A stretch of DNA of 64,000 nucleotides from Saprospirales bacterium GYS_P2D (GTDB lineage: Bacteria; Bacteroidota; Bacteroidia; Chitinophagales; Saprospiraceae): positions 799,586-863,585 of the forward strand of contig WUUP01000001.1 of assembly GCA_009833045.1 (NCBI GenBank). The letters run 5' to 3'. The position numbers were made by a program, and so were the translations under genes. Shown here piece after piece: positions 54,001 to 62,638 of this stretch (position 1 is its first letter; each line of letters starts with the position of its first letter). A model generated the notes under the pieces. It made no database searches and was not told the DNA's origin. It was given only the letters and a program-made list of their open reading frames with translations.

Positions 54001-55080
54001 AATATTAGAGTTAGATGTTTCGCTTGGCCATCCCGTAGTTTTTAAAGTCCAACTTTCTCCCCCATCAATAGATTTATAGAATTCAGTTTGCTTGGTATTA
54101 TCATTATCTACTAATGCATAGATTACCTGAGTGTTACCCGGTTGATACCTGAGGTCATACACATTGCTCGCAGCATGAACTACTGTCCAATTATCGCCCC
54201 CGTCATGTGATCTGAGGATGCCGTTATTACCTCCAGCTATTACCGTATCAGCGTTGTCCGGATGTATGATCAGGGTTAGATTCTGAACATTATTACTTTG
54301 ATATACAGAGGACCAAGAGGTCCCTCCATTCTCAGATTTATAGATATCATGCTTAGTGCATAGATAGACCACATCTGGATTAGACGGTGCTACTTCTATG
54401 TTCCGAGCGCCCATATCAATAATGTAATCATCAGACACACTAAACCAAGAGTCTCCTCGATTGATAGACTTGTAGACCGTCGCTCCGCTTTCGCTGGTAC
54501 AGTAGAGCACATCTCGATTGCTCTGACATTGTGTGATTGAATAGATATTAATATGTCTATTGACCAGTTCCCCTAATGTCGATTTCATGAATGTCGGTCC
54601 GAGATGTCTCCAAGCTTTGGCAGCGCTATTAGCTTTATCATTGCCTTTGCTCTGTGTCTCTTTTGATCGATCAGTCAGTAGTTTATGATTGAGTTGTTCT
54701 AACTCTTTAGAGGTTTTGAGTCTTATTCGGCCCTCTTCATCAATACCATCATTGAGAAAAAGATAACCAATAAGTTTCCTATAATTCCGAGTATGATTAT
54801 CCTTAATATCAGGATGTGACTTTCTCCATGAATCATATAACTCTATGACCTCGTATATATTAGGATCAGCATCATACATGAGCTTCGCCCATCCATAGGT
54901 TGATTCATCAATCGTTACAGGCGAAAATGGAAAATCAACTTGGTTTAATGGTGCAGGGAATTGTGTGATACGGCTAACTTCTTCAGAAGATATTTTATAT
55001 GATTCTTGAGCGTAGCAAAAACTGGAAGAACCCAGACAAACATGAATTAGGACTAAAGTCAGAATACGATTGATTTTCAT
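51061..55080 (-). CDS. Giant secreted multidomain protein (sortilin/BNR-type propellers, PKD, LamG-like, 3-coathanger C-terminus)
   Basis: 1339-residue exported protein with signal peptide LVLIHVCLGSSSFCYAQ. From about residue 160 to 830 repeated KSxDGGxSW units (YKSENGGTSWSSV, SHDGGDNWTVV, KSSDAGETWTLK, KSTDGGQTWIDL) form sortilin/Ycf48-like beta-propellers. Then a PKD-like domain (DYSVVDHEGATWSWTFPGAS), a LamG/concanavalin-like domain (FSFTGWVKPKTALRA, LAYYQFNETAEKVYDKAG), and a C-terminal stretch (SIELIPGFVVEQNALFRAII) like the '3-coathanger stack' seen at the ends of many Saprospiraceae proteins. It probably binds or processes polymers or stays on the cell surface. It is a single-gene unit. 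No enzyme domain was recognised. Confidence 0.85.
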   Translation of the reverse strand: MKINRILTLVLIHVCLGSSSFCYAQESYKISSEEVSRITQFPAPLNQVDFPFSPVTIDESTYGWAKLMYDADPNIYEVIELYDSWRKSHPDIKDNHTRNYRKLIGYLFLNDGIDEEGRIRLKTSKELEQLNHKLLTDRSKETQSKGNDKANSAAKAWRHLGPTFMKSTLGELVNRHINIYSITQCQSNRDVLYCTSESGATVYKSINRGDSWFSVSDDYIIDMGARNIEVAPSNPDVVYLCTKHDIYKSENGGTSWSSVYQSNNVQNLTLIIHPDNADTVIAGGNNGILRSHDGGDNWTVVHAASNVYDLRYQPGNTQVIYALVDNDNTKQTEFYKSIDGGESWTLKTTGWPSETSNSNIGGQMTTSDDHPHIIYAFIGATWTDERNEHNVKILKSSDAGETWTLKVDYDNPKGINSGQGYYDWDIEMSDVDSNIVAFGTQNSWISYDGLETVTSDMRHGWSGHADIQEMLFIGDEIWVVNDGGVIKYENDSLYNYEVKSVGIDAISYWGFDQGWNSDTWCGVHYHNGTSAASERYENDVAINFGGAEPHFALVSQPSADRVVSKGYGSVNGYEIPTEQSGEFSRFSYNIEPNKQYIYGNNACTDLQASDTHYVGVDNHVMKSIDFGLSWDTLSAVSSDSDDKIWDIQMTRDNPNMMFVSSFNSGDGKVFKSVDKGLNFSELSLPSAFDNRPTIMHVAVMDNNPDEIYIMGDRYGIKIAKSTDGGQTWIDLYTNTLNGYKGRDIMQVSGTDGGIYIVASRGVFYRNNTMTDWVLLSDGIPANTEYRFIQPFYRDAELRIATSRGIYAAELYDIPDFHESLLQPIVQKVTSDCKRDTMYFDDYSVVDHEGATWSWTFPGASYVSDLNSRNPKVLYQSDGPYDVTMSITKSGQTHTKTIEQMISISDQCTEIDPAPEQAIAFAGNTEHIVTEDFNLTTNRFSFTGWVKPKTALRAFSGIFSNGVWCAHCNDQTLGIEINYWGGHLWYRWPGSTSGWASRTTLAPVVDEWNFIAMVMSPDSVVMYLNDDKWVSHITHEPADIGQLYVGKGFYNKYLEGEVDEYSFWKKSLNDQEIRELMHMTKDPAGHPDLLAYYQFNETAEKVYDKAGIYHATLLDGASRVLSSVPVGKGHSSSQIEQTGTISYIEVGVSLDINSTNDGEIVISRIELEPFSIPVGYDSVFSQQYWTIHRYGSDEVNGSLRLRLSENLSVFDEQLKEDFLLLGRVAHGTGAWSIIDSSSMVDQIHNEVTFDTIPSYSQLLVARAKPFLCDNSIAFSNTTELPDFSGSMGQIVAGNINGTGDVQILSNQDKTFVAEQSIELIPGFVVEQNALFRAIIDDCPN

Positions 55081-55386
55081 AGGCGATTATGGCACATTCA
55101 CTATTAAGACACATTTATCATTAAGTCCCTTAAGGTAACTTTATATAGGTTTACTATCTTTTGTTATTTTTTAATTTTTAGTATGCATAATAATTTTTTG
55201 ATAGCTGGCCATGGAGCTACCATTTCGTACAAGTCTTAAAGCGTAAAATCCCATCTCACTAAGTACTGCCTCTGACAATTATAATAATCTAAATGTGCTA
55301 CTCCAGTAATTTGTCTGCAAAAATAAATCCATCTATCTGTTCTATTTTGGATAGACTCCTGTGAGGTGTACCCCAGAATACATTTG
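55081..55386. other. 306-bp AT-rich intergenic region
   Basis: Between the giant secreted protein and the anti-sigma gene. No gene, RNA or strong terminator recognised. CAAAAATA at 55318-55325 reads TATTTTTG on the minus strand, a possible -7 box, but it is about 240 nt from the next leftward start, so it is only tentative. Confidence 0.4.
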
Positions 55387-56517
55387 CTATCCCTCTACCA
55401 CGGGCAGTTGATACTCGATCACATCTATGCCTTTGGGTTTATACCATTTGCCAGATTCTTGGAGGATTGTTTCGATTTTTTCTTGCTCAAATGGTGCTGT
55501 GATACGGATAGGACGCCCCTCATCATCCAGCTCAAAAGTGATGGTGATTTTGCTACCCTGCTTTATCCCTCTCATGAATAACGCATCTTTAGCTAATGGA
55601 TACTTCTTAAGAATATCCATGAATGCCTCTTGGCCTATGAGTGGATAGGCAGTATCGCCGCGTTGATTGAATTTTGAAGATCTCACGGCACCCGACTGTA
55701 CTCCTGCGATACCACCTCCATCATCTTTGGCTTGAGCTGTATCAGCAGCCATAGTAATAGACATCGGCGTCTGCTTAGTCTTTAACTTAGATCTCAGGGC
55801 TATAGGGCTCTGTGCAGCCTCGTCAGATAGAGTGATTTTTTTATCGGTGGCAGATTCTGCCTCAGCGATATCTGCACTGGCGGTATTTTTTAGTTCTTCA
55901 GGAACAGCTATAGTCACTTGTTCAGGAGTTGATTTCGCCTCTGGAGCTTTTTCTATTTCTTCAGCTGCAGCGATATCTGTAGCCGGTGCAGTCTGCGATT
56001 TCTCTACACTTCCTTGTCCTTGACTTGACACTGCTTTTTTAGCTACAGCTTCTTTTGATGTTCTCGATTCTTCTTGGATTTCCTCTTTAGGACTTGCGGC
56101 CTCAGGAGCAGGATCGATGAGCTCATCAGACATTGCTACTTGGCCTTCTTCTGTCATCGGCAGTTCAGCATCTACAATGATGGTATCTGCATCAGCGGAG
56201 CGACTTGGCAATAGCACATATACTGCGACAGCAAGTAGCAAACTGGCTGCCACCGCCACAGGCCACAGCATCTTTATGACTTTCGTTTCTTTTTTCTTTG
56301 ACTGAGAGATATTTACGATTGGCGCTGATGTGGACTGTAGTCGCTGAGCTAAGCGATCCTGTATCTGTGCCTTGTCAGAAGTCTGATATAGCTCGATACC
56401 CTCCATAGCATCATATAGCATAGGATCATCGAGCGCTGCTTTCTCTATATCATGTAGCTGATCTCGGTCGAGCTCGCCTCGGAGCCATCTCTCGTATGTC
56501 TTCTTAATATCTATCAT
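55387..56517 (-). CDS. Anti-sigma-like membrane protein with TonB-C-like C-terminal domain
   Basis: 376 residues. The N-terminal cytoplasmic part (YERWLRGELDRDQLHDIE) resembles the sigma-binding region of anti-sigma factors; one membrane helix (about residues 83-103, MLWPVAVAASLLLAVAVYVLL with the last residue omitted here) crosses the inner membrane; the periplasmic part is a long Ala/Glu/Lys/Pro-rich linker ending in a compact domain (GSKITITFELDDEGRPIRIT, KWYKPKGIDVIEYQLP) like the TonB C-terminal fold. Its start overlaps the ECF sigma gene stop by 4 nt (ATGA), so the two are co-translated. A TonB-like end on an anti-sigma factor could sense outer-membrane transport; that is inference. Confidence 0.72.
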   Translation of the reverse strand: MIDIKKTYERWLRGELDRDQLHDIEKAALDDPMLYDAMEGIELYQTSDKAQIQDRLAQRLQSTSAPIVNISQSKKKETKVIKMLWPVAVAASLLLAVAVYVLLPSRSADADTIIVDAELPMTEEGQVAMSDELIDPAPEAASPKEEIQEESRTSKEAVAKKAVSSQGQGSVEKSQTAPATDIAAAEEIEKAPEAKSTPEQVTIAVPEELKNTASADIAEAESATDKKITLSDEAAQSPIALRSKLKTKQTPMSITMAADTAQAKDDGGGIAGVQSGAVRSSKFNQRGDTAYPLIGQEAFMDILKKYPLAKDALFMRGIKQGSKITITFELDDEGRPIRITAPFEQEKIETILQESGKWYKPKGIDVIEYQLPVVEG

Positions 56518-57062
56518 GATACGATAGATTTAGCCGACTTCTCGATACACTGCCTTAGGTTTCGACGCCCATTCTGGATTCTTGATCGTACTTGATTATA
56601 TCGCAGCTCCATACTTTCAGCGATTTCTACGTAGCTCATCTTTTGATAATAAAACTTAGTGATACACTCCTGTTGATAAGCTTCGAGCTCCTCCAGGCAT
56701 TTCTTAAGTAGAGCTATAGTCTGCTCATCTCTTACAGTATCAGGATGAAATATCGTCTCCGAATACATAGATTCAGCATCACTTATTTTGTCAGATTGGC
56801 GTTTTTTCTTGCGTAGCACCTCAAAACAATGATTGCGAGTGACCATATAGATCCATGCATTGAAGTTTTCGATATCTGAGGTCAGCGCCTTTTTCGTCAG
56901 CTTCTCGTAGATATCCATGACGGCATCTTCGGCATCAGCCTCATTTTTAAAATACTTCAGACAGCTCCCGTAGATGAGCGTCATGTACTTCTCATAGAGC
57001 GCAGAGATATATTTTACTTCTTTAGTCTCTTGGTATGCGGCAATGTATTCTGAGTCGGTCAT
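56514..57062 (-). CDS. ECF-type RNA polymerase sigma factor
   Basis: 182-residue sigma-70 family factor. Region 2: LIYGSCLKYFKNEADAEDAV and DIENFNAWIYMVTRNHCFEV; region 4: CLEELEAYQQECITKFYYQK, MSYVEIAESMELRYNQVRSR, INGRRNLRQC is near the C-terminus. It directs transcription of a local or genome-wide set and is held by the membrane protein encoded immediately downstream (4-nt overlap). No autoregulatory promoter was identified upstream. Confidence 0.92.
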   Translation of the reverse strand: MTDSEYIAAYQETKEVKYISALYEKYMTLIYGSCLKYFKNEADAEDAVMDIYEKLTKKALTSDIENFNAWIYMVTRNHCFEVLRKKKRQSDKISDAESMYSETIFHPDTVRDEQTIALLKKCLEELEAYQQECITKFYYQKMSYVEIAESMELRYNQVRSRIQNGRRNLRQCIEKSAKSIVS

Positions 57063-57115
57063 GTAGTACTATCAGTGTCTGCACAATATTACGTAGATAT
57101 CATGGGCTATACTAA

Positions 57116-57153
57116 AAAACAATAGAGCCTCCTGAAGTCTCAAGAGGCTCTAT
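57116..57153 (-). terminator. Intrinsic terminator of the lytic transglycosylase gene
   Basis: ATAGAGCCTC (57122-57131) pairs with GAGGCTCTAT (57144-57153). On the minus strand the hairpin is followed by TGTTTTTTAG, a proper U tract. It lies about 30 nt beyond the stop of the transglycosylase gene. Confidence 0.85.
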
Positions 57154-57182
57154 GCTTATACTTTTATTTTGATCTACAGATC

Positions 57183-58484
57183 TTACTCTGCTACTCTGAC
57201 CATGATCAGTGAGCCTGGTGCAGGTGGATTATTGATATCTATATCATTGATCTCGATGAGCTCCTCGAGTGTCATATCATGTAGATCCACGATATCCATC
57301 AGTGACTGCTGAGCAGACAGCTTGAGCATTTTGTATCGAGAGCTCGACGTGCCGAGTACCACGTCATCATTTTGTACAGGCTCTTCTGGCGCCTCAGGTA
57401 GTTCCATTGGGATATCGAGCTGATGAAGTGTCAGATCCATAGTCTGCGGTAGTAGATCCATCACCTCCATACTCATGACTCGACGCTTCATGCTGCCGTA
57501 GAGATATATCTCATGCATCTCATTAGCCGGCGTCGATGGTCTATACTCGAGGTCATCCCAGTTGTCAGTGATAGAGAGATATTCATACATCTTAGTCTCT
57601 GGCAGTGTGACGAGATATCCTTTACTACTCTTGGGTACATATCCTTTGAGAAATGCTGGATTGAGTCTCCAAATGGTACTCTTATCAAGCCCCGTCAACT
57701 TACTGAGCTGTGAGAATGTCGTATAGTCATATACACGCACTGTCGCCAGCGGCTCTTCCATCGTCTCAACCAATGGCTCCAAGCCATGATATTGAAAGTA
57801 ATTCATCACATAGCTGATAGCTACAAATTTTGGCACATATCGACGAGTCTCTCTCGGGAGATAAGGCTTGATGTCCCAGAATACTTCGTCCGATGCAGCA
57901 TTCGATCTTTTTTGGGCCTTCATGACACCACCTGGGCCGCAGTTGTATGCAGCGAGAGCTAATGACCAGTCACCAAATCGGAGATATAGATCCTTCAGGT
58001 AGCTGACCGCTGCCTGAGTAGATCGCATAGGGTCTCTACGCTCATCTACTGTACTATTGATAGTCAGGCCATACTCTTGGCCTGTACCTCTCATGAATTG
58101 CCATAATCCTACAGCTCCCACCTTAGATACTACTGTAGGTCGGAGAGATGACTCTACTACAGATAGATACTTTAACTCAAATGGGATTCCGGCCTTTTTA
58201 AATTCACTTTCGTATATTGGGAAAAACTGGCTGCTACGTCCGAGGAGGACCTCACTACTCTTACGATAATCTTTGATATACTCATTGATGATCGAGTGGA
58301 CCTCAGATGTATATCTAAGCTCTACTTGAGAGGGTAAGTTCTCGATACGCTCTTTCAGCTCCTGTGCAGATATAGAGTAATAACTCTCTGCATTACTATC
58401 CGTGGCAGATACCATAGATAGCACTGAAAAAAGGAGTATTAGACTTACCACGAATTGCTTCGCAATAAATTTAATTTTGCTCAT
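57183..58484 (-). CDS. Membrane-bound lytic transglycosylase (MltD-like, LysM-containing)
   Basis: 433 residues with a signal peptide (FVVSLILLFSVLSMVSA). The SLT domain has the catalytic Glu in SVVESSLRP (E111), AVGLWQFMRGTGQEYGL, YLRFGDWSLALAAYNCGPGG. The C-terminal half carries LysM-like parts (TFSQLSKLTGLDKSTIWRLN; LSAQQSLMDIVDLHDMTLEE) that bind peptidoglycan. It cleaves glycan strands to give 1,6-anhydroMurNAc ends during wall turnover. It ends in an intrinsic terminator. CAAATATA at 58614-58621 (TATATTTG on the minus strand) is a possible -7 box about 130 nt upstream. Confidence 0.9.
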   Translation of the reverse strand: MSKIKFIAKQFVVSLILLFSVLSMVSATDSNAESYYSISAQELKERIENLPSQVELRYTSEVHSIINEYIKDYRKSSEVLLGRSSQFFPIYESEFKKAGIPFELKYLSVVESSLRPTVVSKVGAVGLWQFMRGTGQEYGLTINSTVDERRDPMRSTQAAVSYLKDLYLRFGDWSLALAAYNCGPGGVMKAQKRSNAASDEVFWDIKPYLPRETRRYVPKFVAISYVMNYFQYHGLEPLVETMEEPLATVRVYDYTTFSQLSKLTGLDKSTIWRLNPAFLKGYVPKSSKGYLVTLPETKMYEYLSITDNWDDLEYRPSTPANEMHEIYLYGSMKRRVMSMEVMDLLPQTMDLTLHQLDIPMELPEAPEEPVQNDDVVLGTSSSRYKMLKLSAQQSLMDIVDLHDMTLEELIEINDIDINNPPAPGSLIMVRVAE

Positions 58485-58703
58485 GGGACAAACTTTAAAT
58501 AATCAGTCTTGGGAACCAATCGGTTAACAACTGATATTTCGTCAAAATAGTATACTACCTTACAAAATATCGTACATATTAAAAAATATGCAATGTGTTA
58601 ACTAAATTGATTGCAAATATATACTACCACTACATGCGGTGCAATATTTAACATATATATAAAATACTATATTCGATATATACCGTGGCAAGAACTGTGC
58701 CAA

Positions 58704-60098
58704 TCAGAGAGAAGCAGAAAAATCAATCAAGCGATCATCATCAAACTGTCGAGCCAATAACTGTATACCATGAGATAGCCCCTCATGCACACCATTGGGG
58801 ATAGATATAGCAGGTAGGCCACAGAGATTAGCCAATACCGTGAATATATCAGAGAGATACATCTCGAGAGGGTCATCGACCTTCTCCCCCACTCGCCACG
58901 CCACATCAGGAGTAGTCGGCATCAATATAAAGTCATGCTCAGCAAAGATGGTCTTTATCTGCTCCGTCAACAAAGCTCTGACCTGCTGAGCCTTATTAAA
59001 GTAAGCATCAAAGTATCCTACACTAAGTACAAAAGTACCCATCATGATACGCCGCTTCACCTCCGTACCAAAACCCTCGGATCTTGACTTAGCATAGAGC
59101 TCATGGATATCATGCGCATCCTTGGCCTGATGTCCATATCTCACTCCGTCAAAGCGATGAAGATTAGACGAGGCCTCAGCAGTGGTAAGGACATAATAGG
59201 TAGGCACGAGATAGTCGATCAGGTCAAATGATACGGGCACGACCTCATGACCGGCAGCTCGTAGCTGCTCGATCCGATCCTGAAATGCCTCTCGTATAGC
59301 CGGAGCAATCGCTGGATGATCGGCGATATGCTCGAAGTAAGCAATCTTATATGTTTTTTGCGGAGCGGTAGACTCTATACTCGCTAAATCCGCACTCGTA
59401 GAGTCCATTTGATCCTGACCTTCTACCACAGAGAGCGTCTCTCTTATAGCGGATACGTCCTTGCTGAGTAGTCCGATCTGATCAAAAGAAGATGCATATG
59501 CAATCAATCCATATCGTGAGATACGTCCATAGGTAGGCTTATACCCATAGACCCCACAGAAAGCAGCTGGCTGTCGCACAGATCCGCCTGTATCACTACC
59601 AAATGCTACTAAACATGTATCCATCTGGACTGATACGGCTGCAGCTCCACTGGAGCCACCTGGCACTCGATCAGGGTCTATCCCATTGAATGTTGGACCA
59701 TAGTAGCTATTCTCATTGCTCGAGCCCATGGCAAACTCATCACAGTTAGTCCGGCCAATGATGATCATATCTTCGGCTAACGCTCGCTCCAGTGATGTAG
59801 CGGTAAACTGTGACTCAAATCCATCCAATATATGTGAACCTGCCGTCACCTGATGATCCTGATAGCAGAGTACATCCTTGATACTCGCTACGATACCATA
59901 TAGTGCTCCCATCTCCTCACCGGCTGCACGCTTAGCATCGAGTCGCTCAGCGGCACTCAGCGCCTCCTCTCGATATATTTCGATATAGATATTGAGATCT
60001 CGAGACTGCTTGATCTGATGTAGATAGTACTCGACTACTCCGACCATGCTGAGGTCTCCGCTATCGAGTTGCTGACGTATAGACTGTAGAGATGTCAT
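58704..60098 (-). CDS. gatA: Glutamyl-tRNA(Gln)/Asp-tRNA(Asn) amidotransferase subunit A
   Basis: 464-residue amidase that supplies ammonia for converting misacylated Glu-tRNA(Gln) and Asp-tRNA(Asn). The Ser-cis-Ser-Lys triad is present: K74 (ASIKDV), S149 (GGSSGA) and S173 (SDTGGS), with exact spacing of the family (75 and 24 residues). Downstream wording FCGVYGYKPTYGRISRYG fits. It ends a leftward unit pheS-hisS-gatA (gaps 35 and 27 nt), all for tRNA charging. gatB/gatC are not in the window. Confidence 0.94.
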   Translation of the reverse strand: MTSLQSIRQQLDSGDLSMVGVVEYYLHQIKQSRDLNIYIEIYREEALSAAERLDAKRAAGEEMGALYGIVASIKDVLCYQDHQVTAGSHILDGFESQFTATSLERALAEDMIIIGRTNCDEFAMGSSNENSYYGPTFNGIDPDRVPGGSSGAAAVSVQMDTCLVAFGSDTGGSVRQPAAFCGVYGYKPTYGRISRYGLIAYASSFDQIGLLSKDVSAIRETLSVVEGQDQMDSTSADLASIESTAPQKTYKIAYFEHIADHPAIAPAIREAFQDRIEQLRAAGHEVVPVSFDLIDYLVPTYYVLTTAEASSNLHRFDGVRYGHQAKDAHDIHELYAKSRSEGFGTEVKRRIMMGTFVLSVGYFDAYFNKAQQVRALLTEQIKTIFAEHDFILMPTTPDVAWRVGEKVDDPLEMYLSDIFTVLANLCGLPAISIPNGVHEGLSHGIQLLARQFDDDRLIDFSASL

Positions 60099-60125
60099 AG
60101 CGATATTAGATCTATTCTTAGTAGT

Positions 60126-61472
60126 TTAAGATTGTAAATGTGCGGCTAAATCATTGAGAGCTACCGGTGTCTGTTCGCCAGTCTTCAGATGCTTGACCAT
60201 GACTTGAGACTGCTCCCGCTCATTGTCACCGACGATCAGCACATATTCAAATCCTCGACTATCGGCGTATTTCATTTGTTTCTTCATCTTAGCAGGCTCT
60301 GGATAGACTTCTACAGATATACCCACTACTCGCAGCTGAGCAGCCGCCTGAAAGGCGTATAAGTGCGACTCAGGGTCGAATGTCAAAAATATAGCCTTCG
60401 TCTCCTTGATATCTGCCTGCTCAAATAGTCCCAGCTCGAGCATCACATCATAGATACGCTCAGCCCCAAACGATACTCCGACACCAGAGACATCCTTCAG
60501 ACCGAACATACTGGTGAGATCATCGTAGCGACCTCCTCCACCGATACTGCCCATCTCGACTCCTACAGCACTCACCTCAAATATGCAGCCTGTATAATAG
60601 CTCAATCCCCTGGCCAGAGTCGGCTCAAAGATTACTTCATTATGATGACCTACTGGATCAAGATACTGATGAAAGTCTCTCAATTCTGCGATCCCCTGCA
60701 TCCCAATCTCGCTATCTGATAGCTGTGCAGCTAATGCATCCAGGCTATTCATCTCGAGGAGGCTCAGGATTTTATCTATTGAGTCATCACTGATATTGGA
60801 ACCTGTCATTTCATTTCGGACTCCATCCTGGCCGATTTTATCCAGCTTATCGATCGCTACTGCCATCGCAGCAAATTTATCCGCTATACCAGCCACCTCT
60901 GCAATACCACTGAGCACTTTCCGATTATTCACTTTGATCTGTACAGGTATCTGTAGACGGCGAAATACTTCATCATAGATTTTGACGAGCTCAGCCTCAT
61001 ACATGAGCGAGGTCGATCCGACGACATCTACATCACACTGATAAAACTCTTGGTATCTCCCCTTCTGAGGACGATCTGCACGCCAGACTGGCTGTATGGC
61101 ATATCGCTTGAATGGAAAGGAGATATCATTCTGATGCATCACGACGAATCTCGCAAATGGCACCGTCAGGTCATATCTCAGACCTCGCTTGCTGATACTG
61201 GAGACGAGCTTCTTAGAGTCTCTCGCCTCGAGCGCAGACTGATCTGCCTTCTTGAGATAGTCTCCATTGTTGAGCACTTTGAATAAGAGCTGATCCCCCT
61301 CATCGCCATACTTTCCAGTCAGAGTGGATAGATTTTCCATCACGGGCGTCTCTATTGGCTGGTAGCCATATAGCTGAAAGACCTCCTCTATAGTGCTGAA
61401 TATATATTTTCGCTTAGCTACCTCGGCTGGCAAAAAATCTCTGGTTCCCTTTGGGATACTCGGCTTACTCAT
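60126..61472 (-). CDS. hisS: Histidyl-tRNA synthetase
   Basis: 448-residue class II synthetase. Motif 1 near LFQLYGYQPIETPVME (as VFQLYGYQPIETPV), motif 2 KRYAIQPVWRADRPQKGRYQ, the histidine-A region ARGLSYYTGCIFEV and motif 3 GVGVSFGAERIYDV. The C-terminal anticodon-binding domain follows (about residues 350-440). It lies in a pheS-hisS-gatA run on the minus strand. Charges tRNA(His). Confidence 0.95.
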   Translation of the reverse strand: MSKPSIPKGTRDFLPAEVAKRKYIFSTIEEVFQLYGYQPIETPVMENLSTLTGKYGDEGDQLLFKVLNNGDYLKKADQSALEARDSKKLVSSISKRGLRYDLTVPFARFVVMHQNDISFPFKRYAIQPVWRADRPQKGRYQEFYQCDVDVVGSTSLMYEAELVKIYDEVFRRLQIPVQIKVNNRKVLSGIAEVAGIADKFAAMAVAIDKLDKIGQDGVRNEMTGSNISDDSIDKILSLLEMNSLDALAAQLSDSEIGMQGIAELRDFHQYLDPVGHHNEVIFEPTLARGLSYYTGCIFEVSAVGVEMGSIGGGGRYDDLTSMFGLKDVSGVGVSFGAERIYDVMLELGLFEQADIKETKAIFLTFDPESHLYAFQAAAQLRVVGISVEVYPEPAKMKKQMKYADSRGFEYVLIVGDNEREQSQVMVKHLKTGEQTPVALNDLAAHLQS

Positions 61473-61507
61473 GACTCACGACTACGATAAAATAATAGGG
61501 CTCAGGA

Positions 61508-62545
61508 TCAATAGGCAGATCTAAACTGCTTTAAGAATCTGACATCATTCTCAAATAGCATACGGATGTCTCCAATGCGATACTGCAGCATCGCCTGACG
61601 CTCAATACCCATACCAAAAGCAAAACCCGAATACTCCTCTGGATCGATACCACAGTTGCTCAGCACATTAGGGTCTACCATGCCACATCCCAATATCTCG
61701 AGCCAGCCTGTACCTTTAGTGATTTTGTGATCTCGCTCTGTCTTGAGGCCCCAGTAGACATCCATCTCGGCACTCGGCTCAGTGAATGGGAAATAACTTG
61801 GCCTCAGCCTAATCCTCACGTCCTCACCGTACATCTCCTTAGCATAGTAGAGCAGCGTCTGCTTCATATCAGCGAAGGATACATTCTTATCTATATAAAG
61901 ACCCTCTACTTGATGAAACTGGCAGTGTGATCTCGCAGAGATGGTCTCATTGCGATATACTCGGCCAGGCGCTATGATACGGATCGGTGGCTGCTGAGAG
62001 GTCATCACTCTCGACTGTACCGATGAGGTATGCGTACGGAGCAGTCTAGTAGTGCTATCCTGTAGATAGAAAGTATCCTGCATATCTCTCGCAGGGTGAT
62101 GCTCAGGGGTGTTCATGGCAGTGAAATTGTGCCAATCATCCTCGATCTCTCTATCCTCTGCGATCGTAAATCCTAATCTCGTGAAGATCTCGATGATCCG
62201 ATTGATCACCAGACTCACAGGGTGTCTCGTCCCTACTCGGAGCTCCTGCGTCGGCGCTGAGAAGTCGATACCTGCCGCCTGATTCTCACTCTGAGACTGG
62301 GCTAATCCATCTTGCAGTGACTGATACTTAGCTGCTGCTTCTTGCTTGATCTTATTCAGCAGCTGACCAAATTCCTTCTTCTTTTCATTCGGCACATTGC
62401 GGATCTGACCGCCCAGAGGCTTCAGGATATTCTTACTCCCCAAATACTTAATACGAAACGCTTCTAACTGATCGAGGTCCGATATCTCGGCACTTTGTAT
62501 CTCCGCTAATATCGCATCTAACTCTCCAAAGATCTGCTCAGACAT
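61508..62545 (-). CDS. pheS: Phenylalanyl-tRNA synthetase alpha subunit
   Basis: 345-residue class II synthetase subunit. The N-terminal coiled coil (about 1-85) precedes the catalytic core: HPVSLVINRIIEIFTRLGF, HPARDMQDTFYL, RVYRNETISARSHCQFHQVE, YFPFTEPSAEMDVYWG and GFAFGMGIERQAMLQY. First gene of the leftward pheS-hisS-gatA unit; its partner pheT is not in the window. A good promoter box (62571-62578) lies 26 nt before the ATG. Confidence 0.95.
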   Translation of the reverse strand: MSEQIFGELDAILAEIQSAEISDLDQLEAFRIKYLGSKNILKPLGGQIRNVPNEKKKEFGQLLNKIKQEAAAKYQSLQDGLAQSQSENQAAGIDFSAPTQELRVGTRHPVSLVINRIIEIFTRLGFTIAEDREIEDDWHNFTAMNTPEHHPARDMQDTFYLQDSTTRLLRTHTSSVQSRVMTSQQPPIRIIAPGRVYRNETISARSHCQFHQVEGLYIDKNVSFADMKQTLLYYAKEMYGEDVRIRLRPSYFPFTEPSAEMDVYWGLKTERDHKITKGTGWLEILGCGMVDPNVLSNCGIDPEEYSGFAFGMGIERQAMLQYRIGDIRMLFENDVRFLKQFRSAY

Positions 62546-62570
62546 GAGATTTACTGGTTTAGATAAGCCG

Positions 62571-62578
62571 CAAAGGTA
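62571..62578 (-). promoter_or_regulatory. Bacteroidota-type -7 box of the pheS operon
   Basis: On the minus strand TACCTTTG matches TAnnTTTG; a TTG lies 21 nt further upstream as a possible -33 element. The ATG at 62545 is 25 nt downstream of the box. Confidence 0.5.
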
Positions 62579-62638
62579 AATTGATTGATTCAGAATCTAC
62601 AATCTTTAGCAAGATCATATCTTGTGGCAGCACTATCG

